From Darksidea phi (Eukaryota > Ascomycota > Dothideomycetes > Pleosporales > Lentitheciaceae), in NCBI GenBank assembly GCA_030770425.1, contig JASJFT010000048.1, positions 5,693 to 69,692 of the forward strand: 64,000 bases of DNA, in the 5' to 3' direction. Below the pieces are notes generated by a model. It saw only the letters and a list, made by a program, of their open reading frames with translations, did not search any database and was not told the DNA's origin. Positions 44,954 through 57,158 of the stretch are shown one piece after another (the first letter of the stretch is position 1; the number at the start of each line of letters is the position of its first letter). The position numbers and the translations under genes were made by a program.

Positions 44954-45900
44954 GGTTTGTGATGCTCAATAGAACAGTCGTTGCGCTAATTCTTTTAGTG
45001 CAGTTTGGCGTTTTTTATGATTTGATTGATTCTGGCCCGCATGCTGTGGCATTTTGAGTGGACGCTGTGTGAGGAGAGTGTGGGGTGGCATGAGCAGGGT
45101 TCGTTTATTTTGTGGGATAAGTCGCCGCTTGATTGAGGTTGGTGGAGCGAGGAGAGAGGAGAGATGATGGAGCGGACGGCGGAGCGGATGGTGGAGTGGA
45201 TGATGGAGTGGATGATGGAGTGGATGATGGAGCGGATGACTAGGGAGCGGGTTTTCTGGTGGTTGACTCGGGAGATGTGCTCAACTACTCGCATTCTCGA
45301 CCGTAGTCTGAACTTTAGGGGACTATTGAGCTTGTGTTGGAATGGTTTACATTGGAAGCTCGTGTGTGCGTTGGCACGACGGTGTTGTTAGCGTGGTACT
45401 GAGAGGTGCACTTTTTTTTAATTGAGGCTGATGGGATGAATTGATGAACAATGCTTCACATTCATCAACAGGAACAGTCTGTTCATGAATTGATGGAGTT
45501 GAACTAATCGCAGTTGGTTGGAATCTAGTGAAGTAGAAGACTGGAGGAACAAGTCTAACATCTTATGAGGATGGTAAAATTGAATACTGAAATCGGCAGA
45601 ACTTCAAAAGATCTCATGATTCTAGAATCAGATCGTGCGGGTATCGAAGATAGCTTTTAACCACAAGAAACGTAGCGGAACTTGCTATAACCTATCTTCC
45701 TATACGCTACCAGCTCGGTAATTTAAACCTTCGGACCGAACAGGCCCTAAACCTATCTAGTTCTGGTCGCCTGTGTATGCCAAGCAGCGCCACAGGTACT
45801 CCGCCAATTGAACCTCTTGACTCGACAAAGCTTTTGAGGTTCTAGACTCAACTGCCAATTGACCATTAAAATCACGTCGCTCAGTAATCGGCTCAAGGGA
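44954..45900. other. Intergenic region with minisatellite
   Basis: No gene was recognised. The 12-bp repeat at 45167-45240 is listed separately. Confidence 0.5.
45167..45240. repeat. 12-bp minisatellite
   Basis: About six copies of GGAGTGGATGAT and its variants in a row. Confidence 0.85.
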
Positions 45901-45904
45901 GCTT

Positions 45905-46105
45905 TCGCAGTCGCATATGCTCGTTTCAGCGTGGGGCCATGGGACGGCCAAGATCTGGGGTGCAAGCGGTGGCGAGTGCCTGCAGACGCTCGGGGGCCAT
46001 GGTGATCCGGTCAACTTGGTGGCCTGCTCGCACAACTCCGCACGACTCGACACGGCTCGCGTCGACGTGGGGCGGCAAGACAATCGTGATGGGCGCTGGA
46101 ACTAG
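45905..46105 (+). pseudogene. WD40-repeat relic of a NACHT-WD40-type gene
   Basis: About 60 codons read WGHGTAKIWGASGGECLQTL followed by GGHGDPVNLVACSHNSARL. These are one and a half WD40 repeats of the kind found in fungal NLR sensors (usual form: KIWDASSGECLQTLEGH). The frame ends after a scrambled third strand. No NACHT domain or further repeats are nearby. Its repeats differ from those of the NLR at 4.1 kb (GECLQTL against GTCMATL), so it is not a piece of that gene. Confidence 0.6.
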
Positions 46106-46734
46106 CGAGTTTTTTTGAACCTTCAACCCTTGCCACAATTCTTACTGTTTAGAACCCCACCAATTAAAGTTCAGTGCTTCTGCTATGCGGTAAACTTCAG
46201 CGAGCGAGCAGCTGGTATCATTTGGCCCGTCGCCCACCTTGCAGGGGTACACCGTAAGCGATGAATATCCCTATCAAACCTACTGTCCGAATCCAGCGCC
46301 ACGCTTTGTCCCTTGCGCTTCCTGTCGCATCATTTCCAGAAGATGTGTGGCAAATCCTGAACTTAATAACGTCCCCGCTGATCGAGTTTGATATGCCTCG
46401 ATCGAGATGAGTGGGGAAGGTTTCCGTCCCAAATGGATAGTATGGCTCCTTTTTTTAATGAGGCGGCGAGGGGGCCAGAGGCTTCCGGCAGCGTAAATGA
46501 AATGAAGTCCAACAATGGTTATAAAGATTGCATTATTCTGCGCAACGAGCGTGGCGAACTGCACAGCATGGCGCACTGCAAGGCATGCCTCCTTTTGTGT
46601 GACGCATGACTGTAAAAGCATTTCCAAAGTTGTTGGTGGGGTCCGTAGGTCGTGCGTATTCACTATTTCTCTTTCATATCTCCGTCATATCCACACCCAA
46701 CCTAAGACGAAATTCCCAAACTCGGCTCACCAAC
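46106..46734. other. Intergenic, no gene seen
   Basis: 3' flank of the PTH11-like gene and flank of the WD40 relic. Nothing recognisable was found. Confidence 0.5.
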
Positions 46735-48037
46735 TTATTCATATGTCTGTTTTATCTCCACGGTCTTCGTAATATGCACTGACTCCCCCGCAAAAGCTGG
46801 AGAAGGGACTCTTGGCGACCTTTCCGTATAGTTTGATCGATCAAACGACCTCTTAGACGGGTTCGTCGGCAGAGCAAGGACGTCTGTAATCAGCACGTTC
46901 TCATCGGAGCCACAGTCTGGCGTTTTCTGAGTGGTGGCGCTACCACCGTGCATGCCACCTCGCCGTGAGTTCAGCATCTCGATGCTTCCACCGGTCGAGT
47001 AGTCGTACCGCGCATAGCCTGCCGAATCCTGGCCGCCAAAGTGGTGTTTCCAGAAGGCGGGGAAGACGGGCATGCACGCGGTTATGAGGCCGATGTAGAC
47101 TTCAGCAATACTGGAGCATACATTAGGGCATGTCTGAGCGGGAACAAAGAGCGTTTGCCTTACCCCCACAGATTCACTCTCATAAACACCAATGTCTGGT
47201 TCGGGCTCGTCCCATTCTTGACGATGTCGATCAGCCGGATGACACTGCATATACAGGCCAAGCCTCCAGCACTAAAGATCACGGCTACCTTTATCCTCTT
47301 CTTCCGTTGCATGTTCAGGTGGCATGTCAAGGGCAGAGGCGCGGCGAAGATGACCGTGTCGGAAAGGACCGATATGACCGAGTCCGCTAGGATCAGAGCG
47401 CGCTGGTCGAAGCACTCTCCCTCGATCGCCGGATTCCAGAACTTCGAAACCGGTCGGCATATTAAAGCTTTCAAGAACAGAACCGGAAGATAGTAGGCGA
47501 ACATGGCGCCTAGGATGATGTTTATGACAAAGACGGCGCGTTTCATAGGCGCGAATATCCTGGCGATGAAGACGAGAATCGACGCTTTGATGCAGAAGGC
47601 GCAAGGACCGTATATCATCATGGTGCAATACACTGTCTGGCCGTGTACGTCAGCGGATGCGACTGTATGCTTGGAATGTAAACTTACAATTCCGAAGGGT
47701 GCAAGTTTTTCCTTTGGTACCTCCCACATGTTTATTCCTCCACCATAGTGAATCATGGTAAGTGCTATGATGGAGTATCCTATGGCGAACACCTATCACA
47801 GGTTAGCATAGTCCAACACAACTAAGAGCAACTTACAAAGCCAGCAGTTATTAGCCAGTCCTCAAGTTGGAAACTCCGTAGGATGTGTATGCGCACATAC
47901 AGCCGTACGGCAAAGATGGCGCCGGCGACGAAGATACATAGCGCTTGAGTGACGATATTGGCTGTCCACAATGTCTTGACTGGGTTATCGAAATTTGGAG
48001 TAACACCCTCCGGTGGGCTCATCCCGCCTTCAACCAT
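46735..48037 (-). CDS. PTH11-like (fungal rhodopsin-fold) integral membrane protein
   Basis: Exons are 48037-47837, 47792-47688, 47636-47164 and 47110-46735, giving 384 aa with all phases closing. The ATG at 48037 (MVEGGMSPPEGVTPNFDNP) matches the usual family start; the open frame reaches 48154, but that extension looks non-coding. Signature parts are RLYVRIHILRSFQLEDWLI, VFAIGYSIIALTMIHYGGG, YCTMMIYGPCAFCIKASILV, IYRP-like LICRPVSKFWNPAIEG-C, SVLSDTVIFAAPLPLTCHL and WGIAEVYIGLITACMPVFP. Helices 1-7 are all present, followed by a charged cytosolic tail of about 90 residues. It is a putative plasma-membrane receptor, intact, and more complete than the relative at 15.7 kb. Confidence 0.88.
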
Positions 48038-50260
48038 CGTGAAAATGCTCGAGCGAAGAGGATGAGAGCACTCCAGCGTGAATAGCTTATATCGCACAAC
48101 CCCCTCGCTTTGAAACTGACTCGATTTGCTTTTGTCTTGCACTACACGTTTCATGCCTCTTGCTACGAGTCATTAGCTACTATTCTCCCTCCCTATTCGC
48201 TCTTACTCACGTTTGCTAATTTCCTTGGGGGCATGTACGTAAGGTTAGAATAAGAAATAACAAATTTAAACTTAATTTATTTTAGGTTACAGAATATACT
48301 CTTACTTTTATTATAATCCCTACACGGGACCCCAGACCCCGCAGACCGTTACCCCGCGGATGTGACGGGCGGCGTGCCATGCCTCCCTTTTCTGTGCTTA
48401 GCCATGGATTTGCTCACGCTAGCTCGGAGTTGAATCCAGATTTGTTGGGCCGCGAGTTTTTCAAAGTTGCGGAAGACTACTAGGCCAAGCATGTGGCTGG
48501 TTCAGTGTTTAACGATAGGCGAACAGCCCCAGTCCAGGCCCGCGAAACTTGTATCGCGATAAACTTTCCCATCTTTTCACCTCAGTAAAATCTTGGTATT
48601 ATCCAATAAATTGGCTGTCGCTAAGCCACTCCATGGCCGTCAACATGTGAAAAAGCCCATGCAGTTGTGGCGGACTCCTCACACCGGCATATTCCGCGGC
48701 TTACTTGCCACGAAAGAGCTCCATCTCTCTTCCTCGCCGCGCATCCTCTCCAATTTCCTCAGATCACACATCTACCAGGTCAGCTTGGGTGTCCTACGGC
48801 GCCCTGCTCTGAGATTCTATAGGATGCACCTCTTCGCCATAATCGCACCCCCAGCACCAATGCCGCCTCTACACCCTGCGCCCAAGGGACGAATGGAACC
48901 GGGCATTATGCTGTTACTGCGAAGTGCTCTCTACTTTATCGCCGCGCTTGCCAGCCTTGCTGCCGTGTGATACGGCCGAGATGAGTAGGACGTCAATATC
49001 GGTAGGTGGATAGCGGGCGCGCGGAAAAGGCCTGTTTGGTCGCATGCTGAAGCCTTCCAAATGCCGGGCCCGTAGGCCTCGTAGTTGCGCATCGTATGAG
49101 CAAAGGCGGGAAGAAGACGCTTCTTCTGGAGCAGGGCCGCCCTTCCTCCTCCGTCACCGGCGGACGCGCACGGCCAGACTGGCTGAATGGCACCCACCCA
49201 GGCGCGTCGACGTCCTCAGCCTCTGCAAATCTGTTTTCTCCGCCCAGGACAGCGTCATATGTCCTAGTGAGCTGCTCATTCGTTTGCTGGGTTCACGCTT
49301 GGCGGCAGCCCGCCATCAATGTTGGCTTGTTTTTCCAGCTCTGGCGTCGGCTTGGCTTTCATTTCCTGAAGGATGGGAGAGCGCGGATATGTAGAGCACC
49401 ATCGTGAAAGTCGCGGCCAAGCAGCCATATACCGAAGTGCCATCCTCCGACGGGAAGCATTATCTGCAGTCCGGCTACAAGGTTGCAAAACAATGGCTCG
49501 TTGGAGGTGCCGGATACGACGAGGAGAAGCTGAACCATGTCCCTGATGATAAGACCGAGGTGTTTAGCTATCCAAGTGTTCTATTACGAGGGCGGCCAGC
49601 GGAGCGGTACTGTTAAGACATACCTCCAGTCAGCCCTGAAGCAACCTAACTTAGCGAAGGAACTCTATTGGTTTGGATTTTCATATTGGGAGTCTGTTGT
49701 AAGGTCCGTACGAAACATGGTAGGAGTTTGTACATAGTAGAGATGCTATACCTTCACCTTACACACGATAATAGAGCTGCAGAGCTATATATAGTATTAC
49801 AGACGAGGTGATGTTTCGAACATTGAGGCGGTTGGGAGACCAACAACGGTAGCGATGAGTTAGCACACCCGCACTACCGCCCATAGCATAAAATTGCCTG
49901 CGATGATACTAGCGTCCCGCTCACATCTATCTCTTATACGCAGCTAGCTTCCTCACATCAACGCAGTAACTCTATATCCGGCGACTTTTGTCTCCGTTTT
50001 TATCGAATGAGTAGCAGTCATCGCGTCGTCAAACTCGCGGAATAACCCAAAAAACGTGACACAAAAAGATATTTGGTCCCGAATACCTTGAAACACAAGA
50101 GATATCTAATTATTTATTTCATATAGTTCTTGAATATATATCATTATATTTAAAGTAGTGCGGTCTCTCTAAAACGCGTTACCATGTAAGTCACATGATC
50201 ACGGGGTGTCACATTCTCTTCTCGCCATGGAGTGGAAGCGCGAAAGCACCATCATCGACC
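48038..50260. other. Long intergenic region, repeat debris
   Basis: About 2.2 kb without a recognisable gene. Stretches at 48240-48320 and 50090-50160 are AT-rich. Short frames at 48593-48970 and 49404-49616 have no family content or splice partners. The 44-bp repeat at 50000-50043 is listed separately. Confidence 0.5.
50000..50043 (-). repeat. 44-bp dispersed repeat, second copy
   Basis: On the minus strand it matches 20268-20311 with two mismatches, both transitions. The flanks do not align beyond a few bases. Confidence 0.8.
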
Positions 50261-51271
50261 TTACTTCTTGGTTTTCATCACTTGCGCGACTTTGGCCAAT
50301 TCACTAGATGCCTTGAGAAAACCATCCAGAACCGAGTCCTATATCGCCATTGTTAGACACTTGCCGTAAGTGAAGGGCGAATGACGTCATGGAACACTTA
50401 CAAACACCAACTGTGGCAAGAGTCTCCATGCCCAGCGGTTCACACCAGCGTCTTTTCCCACCCAAACCTCCCCCGTCGTACCCTTTTCAATCTCTCCTAT
50501 AACCTTGAGGGCATATGTTCGCGTATCTGGCGCCCCTTCCTGGAGTCGACCATCGGCGAGACGTTCGAGATATTCGCGGATTACATAGTAATACGAAGAC
50601 TCTGAGATCTTGGGTTTCTCGATATTGTCGAAGGCGGGGGTCTTTACGCTGGTAGTGATGAGGGTCATGGTCCGGACACCGAGGGGCTCGAACTCGCGGC
50701 GCCAAATCTCGCTAGCCATCGTGAGTGCAGCTTTGGAACTGTTGTACACGCCTGTTTTGCGATACAATACTATGTCAGCCAGCTGGACCACATTAGAAAC
50801 ATGGGGTAAGAAAGACTCATACTGACTGCCAAAAGGCATAGGGACATATCCGGCGGCAGACGACTGGTTGACCACGCACCCTCGGGCTTCGATGAGAAGA
50901 GGAGCGAAGGCTTGTATCATTGCCAAAGGAGCCCAAAAGTTCAGGTCGAAGAGCTTGCGGCCCTCCTCAAGGGGAACGTCCAAGGCTGGTCGGATGAAGT
51001 TTTGTCCACTGTTGTTGATAAGAACATCGAGTCGACCACCTGTATGTCCGATGACATCAGAGACTGCAGCGGCAATGGAATCCGGAGACAACACATCGAG
51101 AGTCAGAGGCGTGACGTTGGGTGCTTTGGAGAGAGTAGGTGGAAGCTTGGATGGGTTTCGTAGGGTTGCAAAGACGTGATATCCTTTCTCGCGGAACACT
51201 TCAGCCAGGCCGGCGCCAATGCCTCCAGCAGAGCAACCGGTGATGAGGACTGATCTCTTGAGAGTGGCCAT
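50261..51271 (-). CDS. Short-chain dehydrogenase, AYR1-like (1-acyl-DHAP reductase type)
   Basis: Exons are 51271-50827, 50751-50402 and 50338-50261, giving 290 aa. The ATG at 51271 (MATLKRSVLITGCSAGG) is chosen over upstream ATGs because the SDR fold starts there. Classical SDR marks: nucleotide loop TGCSAGGIGAGLA, LDVLINNSG, catalytic VVNQSSAAG and, across the first intron, VYNSSKAAL supplying YxxxK. The first intron (75 bp) is in frame and stop-free, so retention would be silent in length prediction. The last exon adds DSVLDGFLKASSELAKVAQV. Yeast Ayr1 reduces 1-acyl-dihydroxyacetone phosphate with NADPH at lipid droplets and ER; many fungal paralogues act on other substrates. It diverges from the regulator gene at 51.6 kb. 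Confidence 0.88.
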
Positions 51272-51613
51272 TTTCTGCTGTCGAATGTGTTGTTCCACGT
51301 TGGCCTTTGGCTGGTGCTTATATAGGGTAAAAGCTTGCCAATACAAACACCGACGGCAAGGTAAGGGGAATCAACATGAGAATGCCAGACGGAGTTAAGG
51401 TTTACAAACTCCTGAACGAATTGATAATGCCGCTCACTATGCTTGCATGAGATCCTGTGCCTGCACAAGGAGCGCCATTACCCGGCGCCATGCCGAAAAC
51501 GGAATACAAAAAAGGCTTGGCAAGAAGCCGCCATCACAGTAAGGCCCCCTGCCCATTTAAACAGCATTCATTCATCCACGCCTTCTTCCTCCATCCACAT
51601 CCGGTAAACAAAG
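51272..51613. promoter_or_regulatory. Shared divergent promoter, SDR and regulator genes
   Basis: 342 bp between the two start codons; it must hold both promoters. No specific site was recognised. Confidence 0.5.
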
Positions 51614-53188
51614 ATGGGCGCGCCAAGAGTCGCAATGGAGGAACTCATACCCCCGGGCGCCGGCTTCCCATCCAGGATGCCATTCATCGTTTCGTCCAAT
51701 GGTGACGGAGTTGACCAGGCCACCCGGAAGCTGATTAGGAGCCACGTCATGCGCGGCAAGAAGCAGAAGAAGTCCAAAGCAAGAGCACGGGATGGCCTGA
51801 AATCCACCGGGTCTGTGCAAAAAACTCAGGTCAAGCTACAAGATGTCATCGACATGTACATGGCACTGCAGCCTGGCCGTGTCGGTACCCATCTGTACTT
51901 TGTCGACTTCCCCAGCGACATGGAGCCCTCGATGCTGCTGAAGATGGCACAAGGTTCGTAGCATGCCGGCTTCGTCTTGTCATAGACGGCATGACTTATT
52001 GACTTCAAGTCTCAACGGTTGCGATGCGGATCATCTTCCCTCTCCTCATGGGGATTGGTTTCCACCCCGATGGTAAGGCCTGGCTTTATCCGGCCGGGCG
52101 CGACGTTGTGGCCCTTCATATCAATGCCTTTGCAATACAGAGCTTTATCGATAGGGTCTTGAACCACCAGCCTGCAGACATGGTCAACCCTGTCGCCACA
52201 CTGCATCATCAGAAGGGGCTCATGCTTCTGCGGCAGAGACTTGATGGGGATGATGATGAGATAAAGATCTCGGATGATACCATCAGCGCTATTTTGAAGT
52301 TGGCAAGTGCTGCACTGTTCGATGGAGATGCTGAAATCTCCAAGCAGCATATGCAAGGTCTTCGGAAGATGATAGACTTGCGTGGGGGGTTAAGTGCCTT
52401 TGGAGGCAACCCAAAGCTTTTGGTGGAGATATGGAGGTACTCACCATGCGACCTTTCACAATCGGCCATTACGATACTAATGGAAGCATTCTAGATGTGA
52501 CCTAGGCATTGCGTTACTCGCCGACTCAGATCCTGCATTCTACCGTCACGTGGCCGAGCCGGTGCCTGACTACCCCGAGCAGGTAATTTCAAGCTTTGGG
52601 CCGAGGATGCGTGGTTTGGAGGATTTGCCATTCGTGCAAGATCTGAATGTGGATTTGGCCGAGGTCTGGCGGGTCACAAGGAAGTTTTGTCTGCTGGCCA
52701 ACCTTGGGACACAGACCCAGATGCTGATCCAACCAGCAACGATATACGAAACCATGACAGCGGTCATGTACCGCCTTGTCCGCATGGGGTTTGTAGCGGG
52801 CTCACTGAACGAGACTATACGGCTTGGTCTGTTGGCTTTTACTCATCACACGTTCCTGCAGTGGAAAGACATTCGTCCACCCCGCCATGGCTTTCCTCAC
52901 CGCTATCGACATTACCTTGTGGTTCACCAGCTCGAGGATGTGGTTCCCTCGCGGGTGATGCTATGGCTCTTGATGACGGGGGCAGTTTCTATATTCCGCA
53001 TCTCAGCAGAGCCATGGCTGGGTGATCGCTTGCAGAGACAGGCGGAGGGGTGTGGGATAAGGAGCTGGAAGGATATGCAGGAAGCACTCAAGGCGTGCAT
53101 GTGGATTTCGCTACTAGATGAAGAGCGCGGGAAGCAGACGTTTGGATGGCTTGGTACGGAGTCTATATACCCTGACTGTGCGGGCTAA
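51614..53188 (+). CDS. Fungal-specific transcription-factor-domain protein without a visible zinc cluster
   Basis: Exons are 51614-51953, 52010-52436 and 52495-53188, giving 486 aa with phases closing. The N-terminus has a short basic patch (HVMRGKKQKKSKARARDG) but no Cys6 cluster. The remainder is helical and follows the layout of the fungal-specific regulator/tachykinin-family proteins: VGTHLYFVDFPSDMEPSMLL, HINAFAIQSFIDRVLNH, LKLASAALFDGDAEISKQHM, GLRKMIDLRGGLSAFGGNPK and LLLANLGTQTQ-like segments. Many such genes lack the zinc cluster and are of unknown function. It might control the divergent reductase gene, by position only. Confidence 0.78.
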
Positions 53189-55890
53189 TTGGGGTAGGGA
53201 GGTAGGGGGGGATACAGCGACTGTAGTTTATATTATAAAATAGCTGCCGTAGTGATGCAATCATCATGGTAATGGACTATTGATTCCTATGGCACTTGGA
53301 CTATGGAGGTCTCTATACTTGTCTTGCTGACGCATAGTCTGGGTCTACGACGGGCAGTTAGACCAAGTGGGCGAGGCTGTTTACAGCGCAGGTCGCGGAC
53401 GCGGAGCAGAGCGTGTTAGGTGGTGTGGCCGCTAGCTCGTTGGGATCTGCATGAGGGCGGCGAGCCATACAATCAAATATATGCGAGCTCGAATTCCGCT
53501 CCTACAGCTGACGCTAACGGTCGGCTTGTCTATTCGGCCGCTTCGAGGGCGCCATCAGAGCACGACCGGAATCGTGCCCCCGCAACATTCCGTCCTGAAA
53601 TCCGCGCCATATAAAAAACAAAAAAGAGAATTGCCCGAGACCTAGCTCGAACCACTCCCCCCCCACACCCCCGCATCTGCTGTTCCGACCTGGTAGAGCG
53701 CTCCCTTTGGGGGGAAGGGGCTCCTCAATACCTGGCGATATCTAGTGGCAGAGTCTCCGCAACTTGCGTTATAGAAGACCCCGTTTAACAGCCCACTAAC
53801 GGTCCTGCGTCAGGATTCCGTTCCACTAGCCCATCTAGTCCGCACACGTATGTAACGACTATCCCTATGATGCTCGGAGGATTTCGAACTATGAAGGGAG
53901 GGGTGTGTAAAGTAATATATATACTGAAGTTATTTTGGTTGGGGCAGGGTGAGTGAAGGTAAATAGCGTGTTGGGCTTGTTTGGTGTGGAGGTGAGTGAA
54001 GGTAAGTATCACCCATTTCAACCCCAATCAACACGATTTGATCCAAGTAGCCAACTACTCTACTCTTCCGCAGACAATAGGAGCGAGCGTTGCGGCCAAT
54101 AAAAAAAATACCGGTTCAAGGTCCCCGACGCCATTTAGTTGCGAAATGGAGAACTACATCGCGCCCAAGCGTCTACCAGTCCACAGCAAGAATCCAAGGT
54201 AGACACCTAGCGATGCATGCGCGTATAAATACCTCCTCATTAAAGTCACGACATACATCTCTAAGCACGTAAATAGCATAACATGTTTTCACGCGCGCAA
54301 CACTTACAAACCTATTCCATGCCTCTTCACTTACATCTAACGCCGCCGATGGGGGGGGAAGGGCGAGAGACATACCGACGTTTGAAGAAAGGGTCGAACA
54401 TGTACAGAAGAAAAGCGCTGAATCATGAGGCAAAAGAGCGCGGGATAGACGGGATGTGCGTGCATGACAGAGCGAACCCTATAGCCAGCCAGCTACATCA
54501 GCTATTTCGGCAGTAGCAAGCTCGTTACTGATGTTTATATCGTGAATCGCCTGCCAGGTTTGGCGCCCTATTTAATAGTTTGCTGGCCTAAAGGAAAGCA
54601 TGCCCTAGTATTGCGGCAGACTTGGTCGACATGAACAAGCCGTAATATACGAGACATACCACCTACGGACTTAGCCCAAGCAGCAGCCAACTCGGTCGCG
54701 ACAGAAGCCAGAACCCACCGACTTTTCCCCTTCTCGTGTCGTGACTGCAAGGCCACACCGCTTTCTTCCAAGGGTCTATCTCTCTTTCTCTTTCTCTTTC
54801 TCTTTCTCTTTCTCTTTCTCTTTCTCTTTCTCTTTCTCTTTCTCTTTCTCTTTCTCTTCCTCTCTCTCTTTCAAAAGCATACAACACCCTTACACATATC
54901 CTCGAGTCCAGATCTCTACTTATCATCATCATCATCATTCATAGCCATCTTCTACCCGAGGAACCGTCTCAACCACCGCAATAACAATGTGGTACGCTCT
55001 TCAATCCTGGATCGATTAACCTATAACCTATCAAGTACACATTCTTCATGTTGAGAAGAGTACACGGTCGCACTCTCAACAGCAACAGCGCTTGGCCTAA
55101 TCTTTCCGATACCCCCCCGCGCTGGAACATCGCTAATTAATGAAATAGATAGCACAATACAAAACTGTTTATAGATATGACATGCTTGAATACAATACAG
55201 GCTTATGGGGCAAACCCCTCCTTCCAATCCAATCCAATACAATCCGAGTTAGCTGCCCTATGTTGCATGTTCCTTTCTCAGACAAGGAAATGAAACAACT
55301 GATATCTCGGTTTCTGACGACGGAGACGACGTCATTGCAATTATTGACTGGGAGGCAGCCGTTTACTTCTCCAGAATTTGGGGGGCGACAAGACCTGCAA
55401 CCAAGGGGGGCCTTTTGAATAAGTGATCCAACACAGATGTCAAGAGGAATGGCTAAAGGTATATACGAAGTGGAACAGTGTGAAGACAGGACCTGCTCGA
55501 GTGGAGCCTAAAGGACTAAGTATCATTTTTCCACTACCGTGGCGAGCTAGACGGCCCATCGCCGTAGAGAGTAGAAGCGATTGCCCTTTCCCGAAGAATG
55601 CTGTAAGAGAATGCGTGCGAAGGCGAATACGGCACAGTGTATAAGTGTGCAGAATATCTCTGGATTTTGTCACAACCCGTCCAGAAAGGGAAGAGGGTCG
55701 GGGACTAGAGAGAGAAGAGGAAGGTGCCGGCGGCAAGGAGCGAGCTTTTCGGCAGGGATGAAAACGCAGATGGGAAACCCGTTAGGATTTGAGGTGCGGG
55801 CACGGAAGAACCGTCGACTGCAGCTTAGCAGTCCGCACAAACGCCCGCAGTAGAGGCTTTCGGGTGTATGCACAGCATCGAAGCTCCGCA
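53189..55890. other. Long intergenic region with microsatellites
   Basis: About 2.7 kb without a recognisable gene. It holds the (TTTCTC)n tract at 54779-54872 and a short (ATC)n run near 54924-54938. Open frames across the tract are low-complexity artefacts. Confidence 0.55.
54779..54872. repeat. (TTTCTC)n hexanucleotide microsatellite
   Basis: About 13 perfect copies followed by degenerate C/T-rich copies. It gives Ser/Phe or Arg/Glu repeats when translated, which are not real genes. Confidence 0.95.
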
Positions 55891-57158
55891 TTACCCCACA
55901 CTACCCTCCTTAACCCTCCCTTCCCACACCTTCAATGCCGCCCTCAACTCGCCCTCACTCTCCTCCTCATGCCAAAAATGCCCCGCGCCCTTAATCTCCA
56001 CGCTCTGAAAGCGAAACCCAGATTCGCGCTTCATCCGCTCCACCCATTCCCTAATCCTCTTCGCCGACGAAAAGACATCTTGGTCTCCAAACACGGCCAG
56101 CGTCTCGTGCTTCGCAATGACGTCTGGAAAACTGGGCAACGACCTGTTGAGCAGTTTGGACGCCAGGGCGGGCGCTGCAAGAGTGGATATAGGCGTCGTA
56201 AGAGGCGAGATGAGTAGGTAGCGAATCTCAGGCATCGTAATTGAGAGACGGGATGGGGTGCATGCGGGCGGTGTTTTAGACGCAACTTCATCTCGTCCTC
56301 TATGGCTGAGGCGTCGTAGGCGGGTGCCTAGATCCAAGCTCCTCCCGTCCATGCTCCGTCTGATATCTCTGCTGCTCCTTCTCTTTTCCGGACTTGTTTC
56401 CTCGCCGCCCATTGCCACGGCGAGGGCCCCGGGCTTGCGCCTTTCCCGCTCGCGATCCCGAGCGAGGTTTATCCACTCCAGATTACTCTGATCTGCGAGC
56501 TTGTGTGCGCGAAGGAGGATCTCGTCGGCCGCTGAACCGGACAGCGGTGCGGAGAATGGTTGCAAAATCGAGGGTACGGGTGGAAGGTGCTTGAGGATGA
56601 GCGAGCCATACGAGTAACCACCAAGTATGATCACTGGACTCTCCTGCGTCGGTAGCTGCGCCGCATCGTCGCGGTTCTGGGTCTGCGGCGATACAGGCGA
56701 CTGATCCGGCATAAAGATGGCGTCGGGCGCGGGCGACGGTTGAAGGTACGACATGTAGTGCATGAAGAACGCGGCGAAAGAAATATAGTCGTCGAGCTCC
56801 GGCTTGCCAGACCAGCTAGTGCGGCCTTTGGAGCCATTTGCACCTCTAAAAAATTGTCAACGCCGCTCCCAATCTTGAAGGCGTGTACCAACCTGAAATT
56901 GAACGTTCCCACAATCCAGCCAGCCTTCAAAAACTCGTCCGATATAATGCCCACCACGCGATCGTCATAACTGCCGCCCATAGGCGCGTACGGATGCGCA
57001 ATCACAATGCCCTTCTTCTTCCATTGCTTGCCCGCTCCGTCATCGCTCAGTTGAGGTTTCGTAAGAATATCAGGATGGTATAACCGAAGATCCAGCGTCG
57101 TGTCATCGTGTACAGATGGGATAGTACAGGTGAAGCGGGGCTCGGGGGTTTGCGGCAT
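55891..57158 (-). CDS. Alpha/beta-hydrolase superfamily protein
   Basis: Exons are 57158-56893 and 56845-55891, giving 406 aa. The 46-bp intron joins WIVGTFNFR to GANGSKGRTSWSGKPELDDY, a common fungal pattern. An early IVIAHPYAPMGGSYDD strand-turn supplies the oxyanion region, the nucleophile elbow is ILGGYSYGS (GxSxG), and the later VFGDQDVF and GAGHFWH supply Asp and His. A variable charged, Arg-rich insertion (about residues 200-270) separates the elbow from the last strands and is probably a lid or disordered loop. The substrate is unknown, possibly an ester or short lipid. It lies at the start of the orderly right-hand segment and looks like a conserved single-copy gene. Confidence 0.85.

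Noticed and set aside
45164..45391. Met/Glu/Trp-rich and Ile/His/Ser-rich frames
   Set aside because: They are translations of the 12-bp minisatellite.
49404..49616. Possible enzyme fragment (KHYLQSGYKVAKQWL)
   Set aside because: Too short, no recognisable family and no splice partners.
53681..53760. tRNA-like string GACCTGGTAGAGCGC
   Set aside because: No cloverleaf can be folded and no B-box follows at the right distance.
54663..54944. Arg/Glu- or Ser/Phe-repeat proteins
   Set aside because: These are translations of the (TTTCTC)n microsatellite on either strand.
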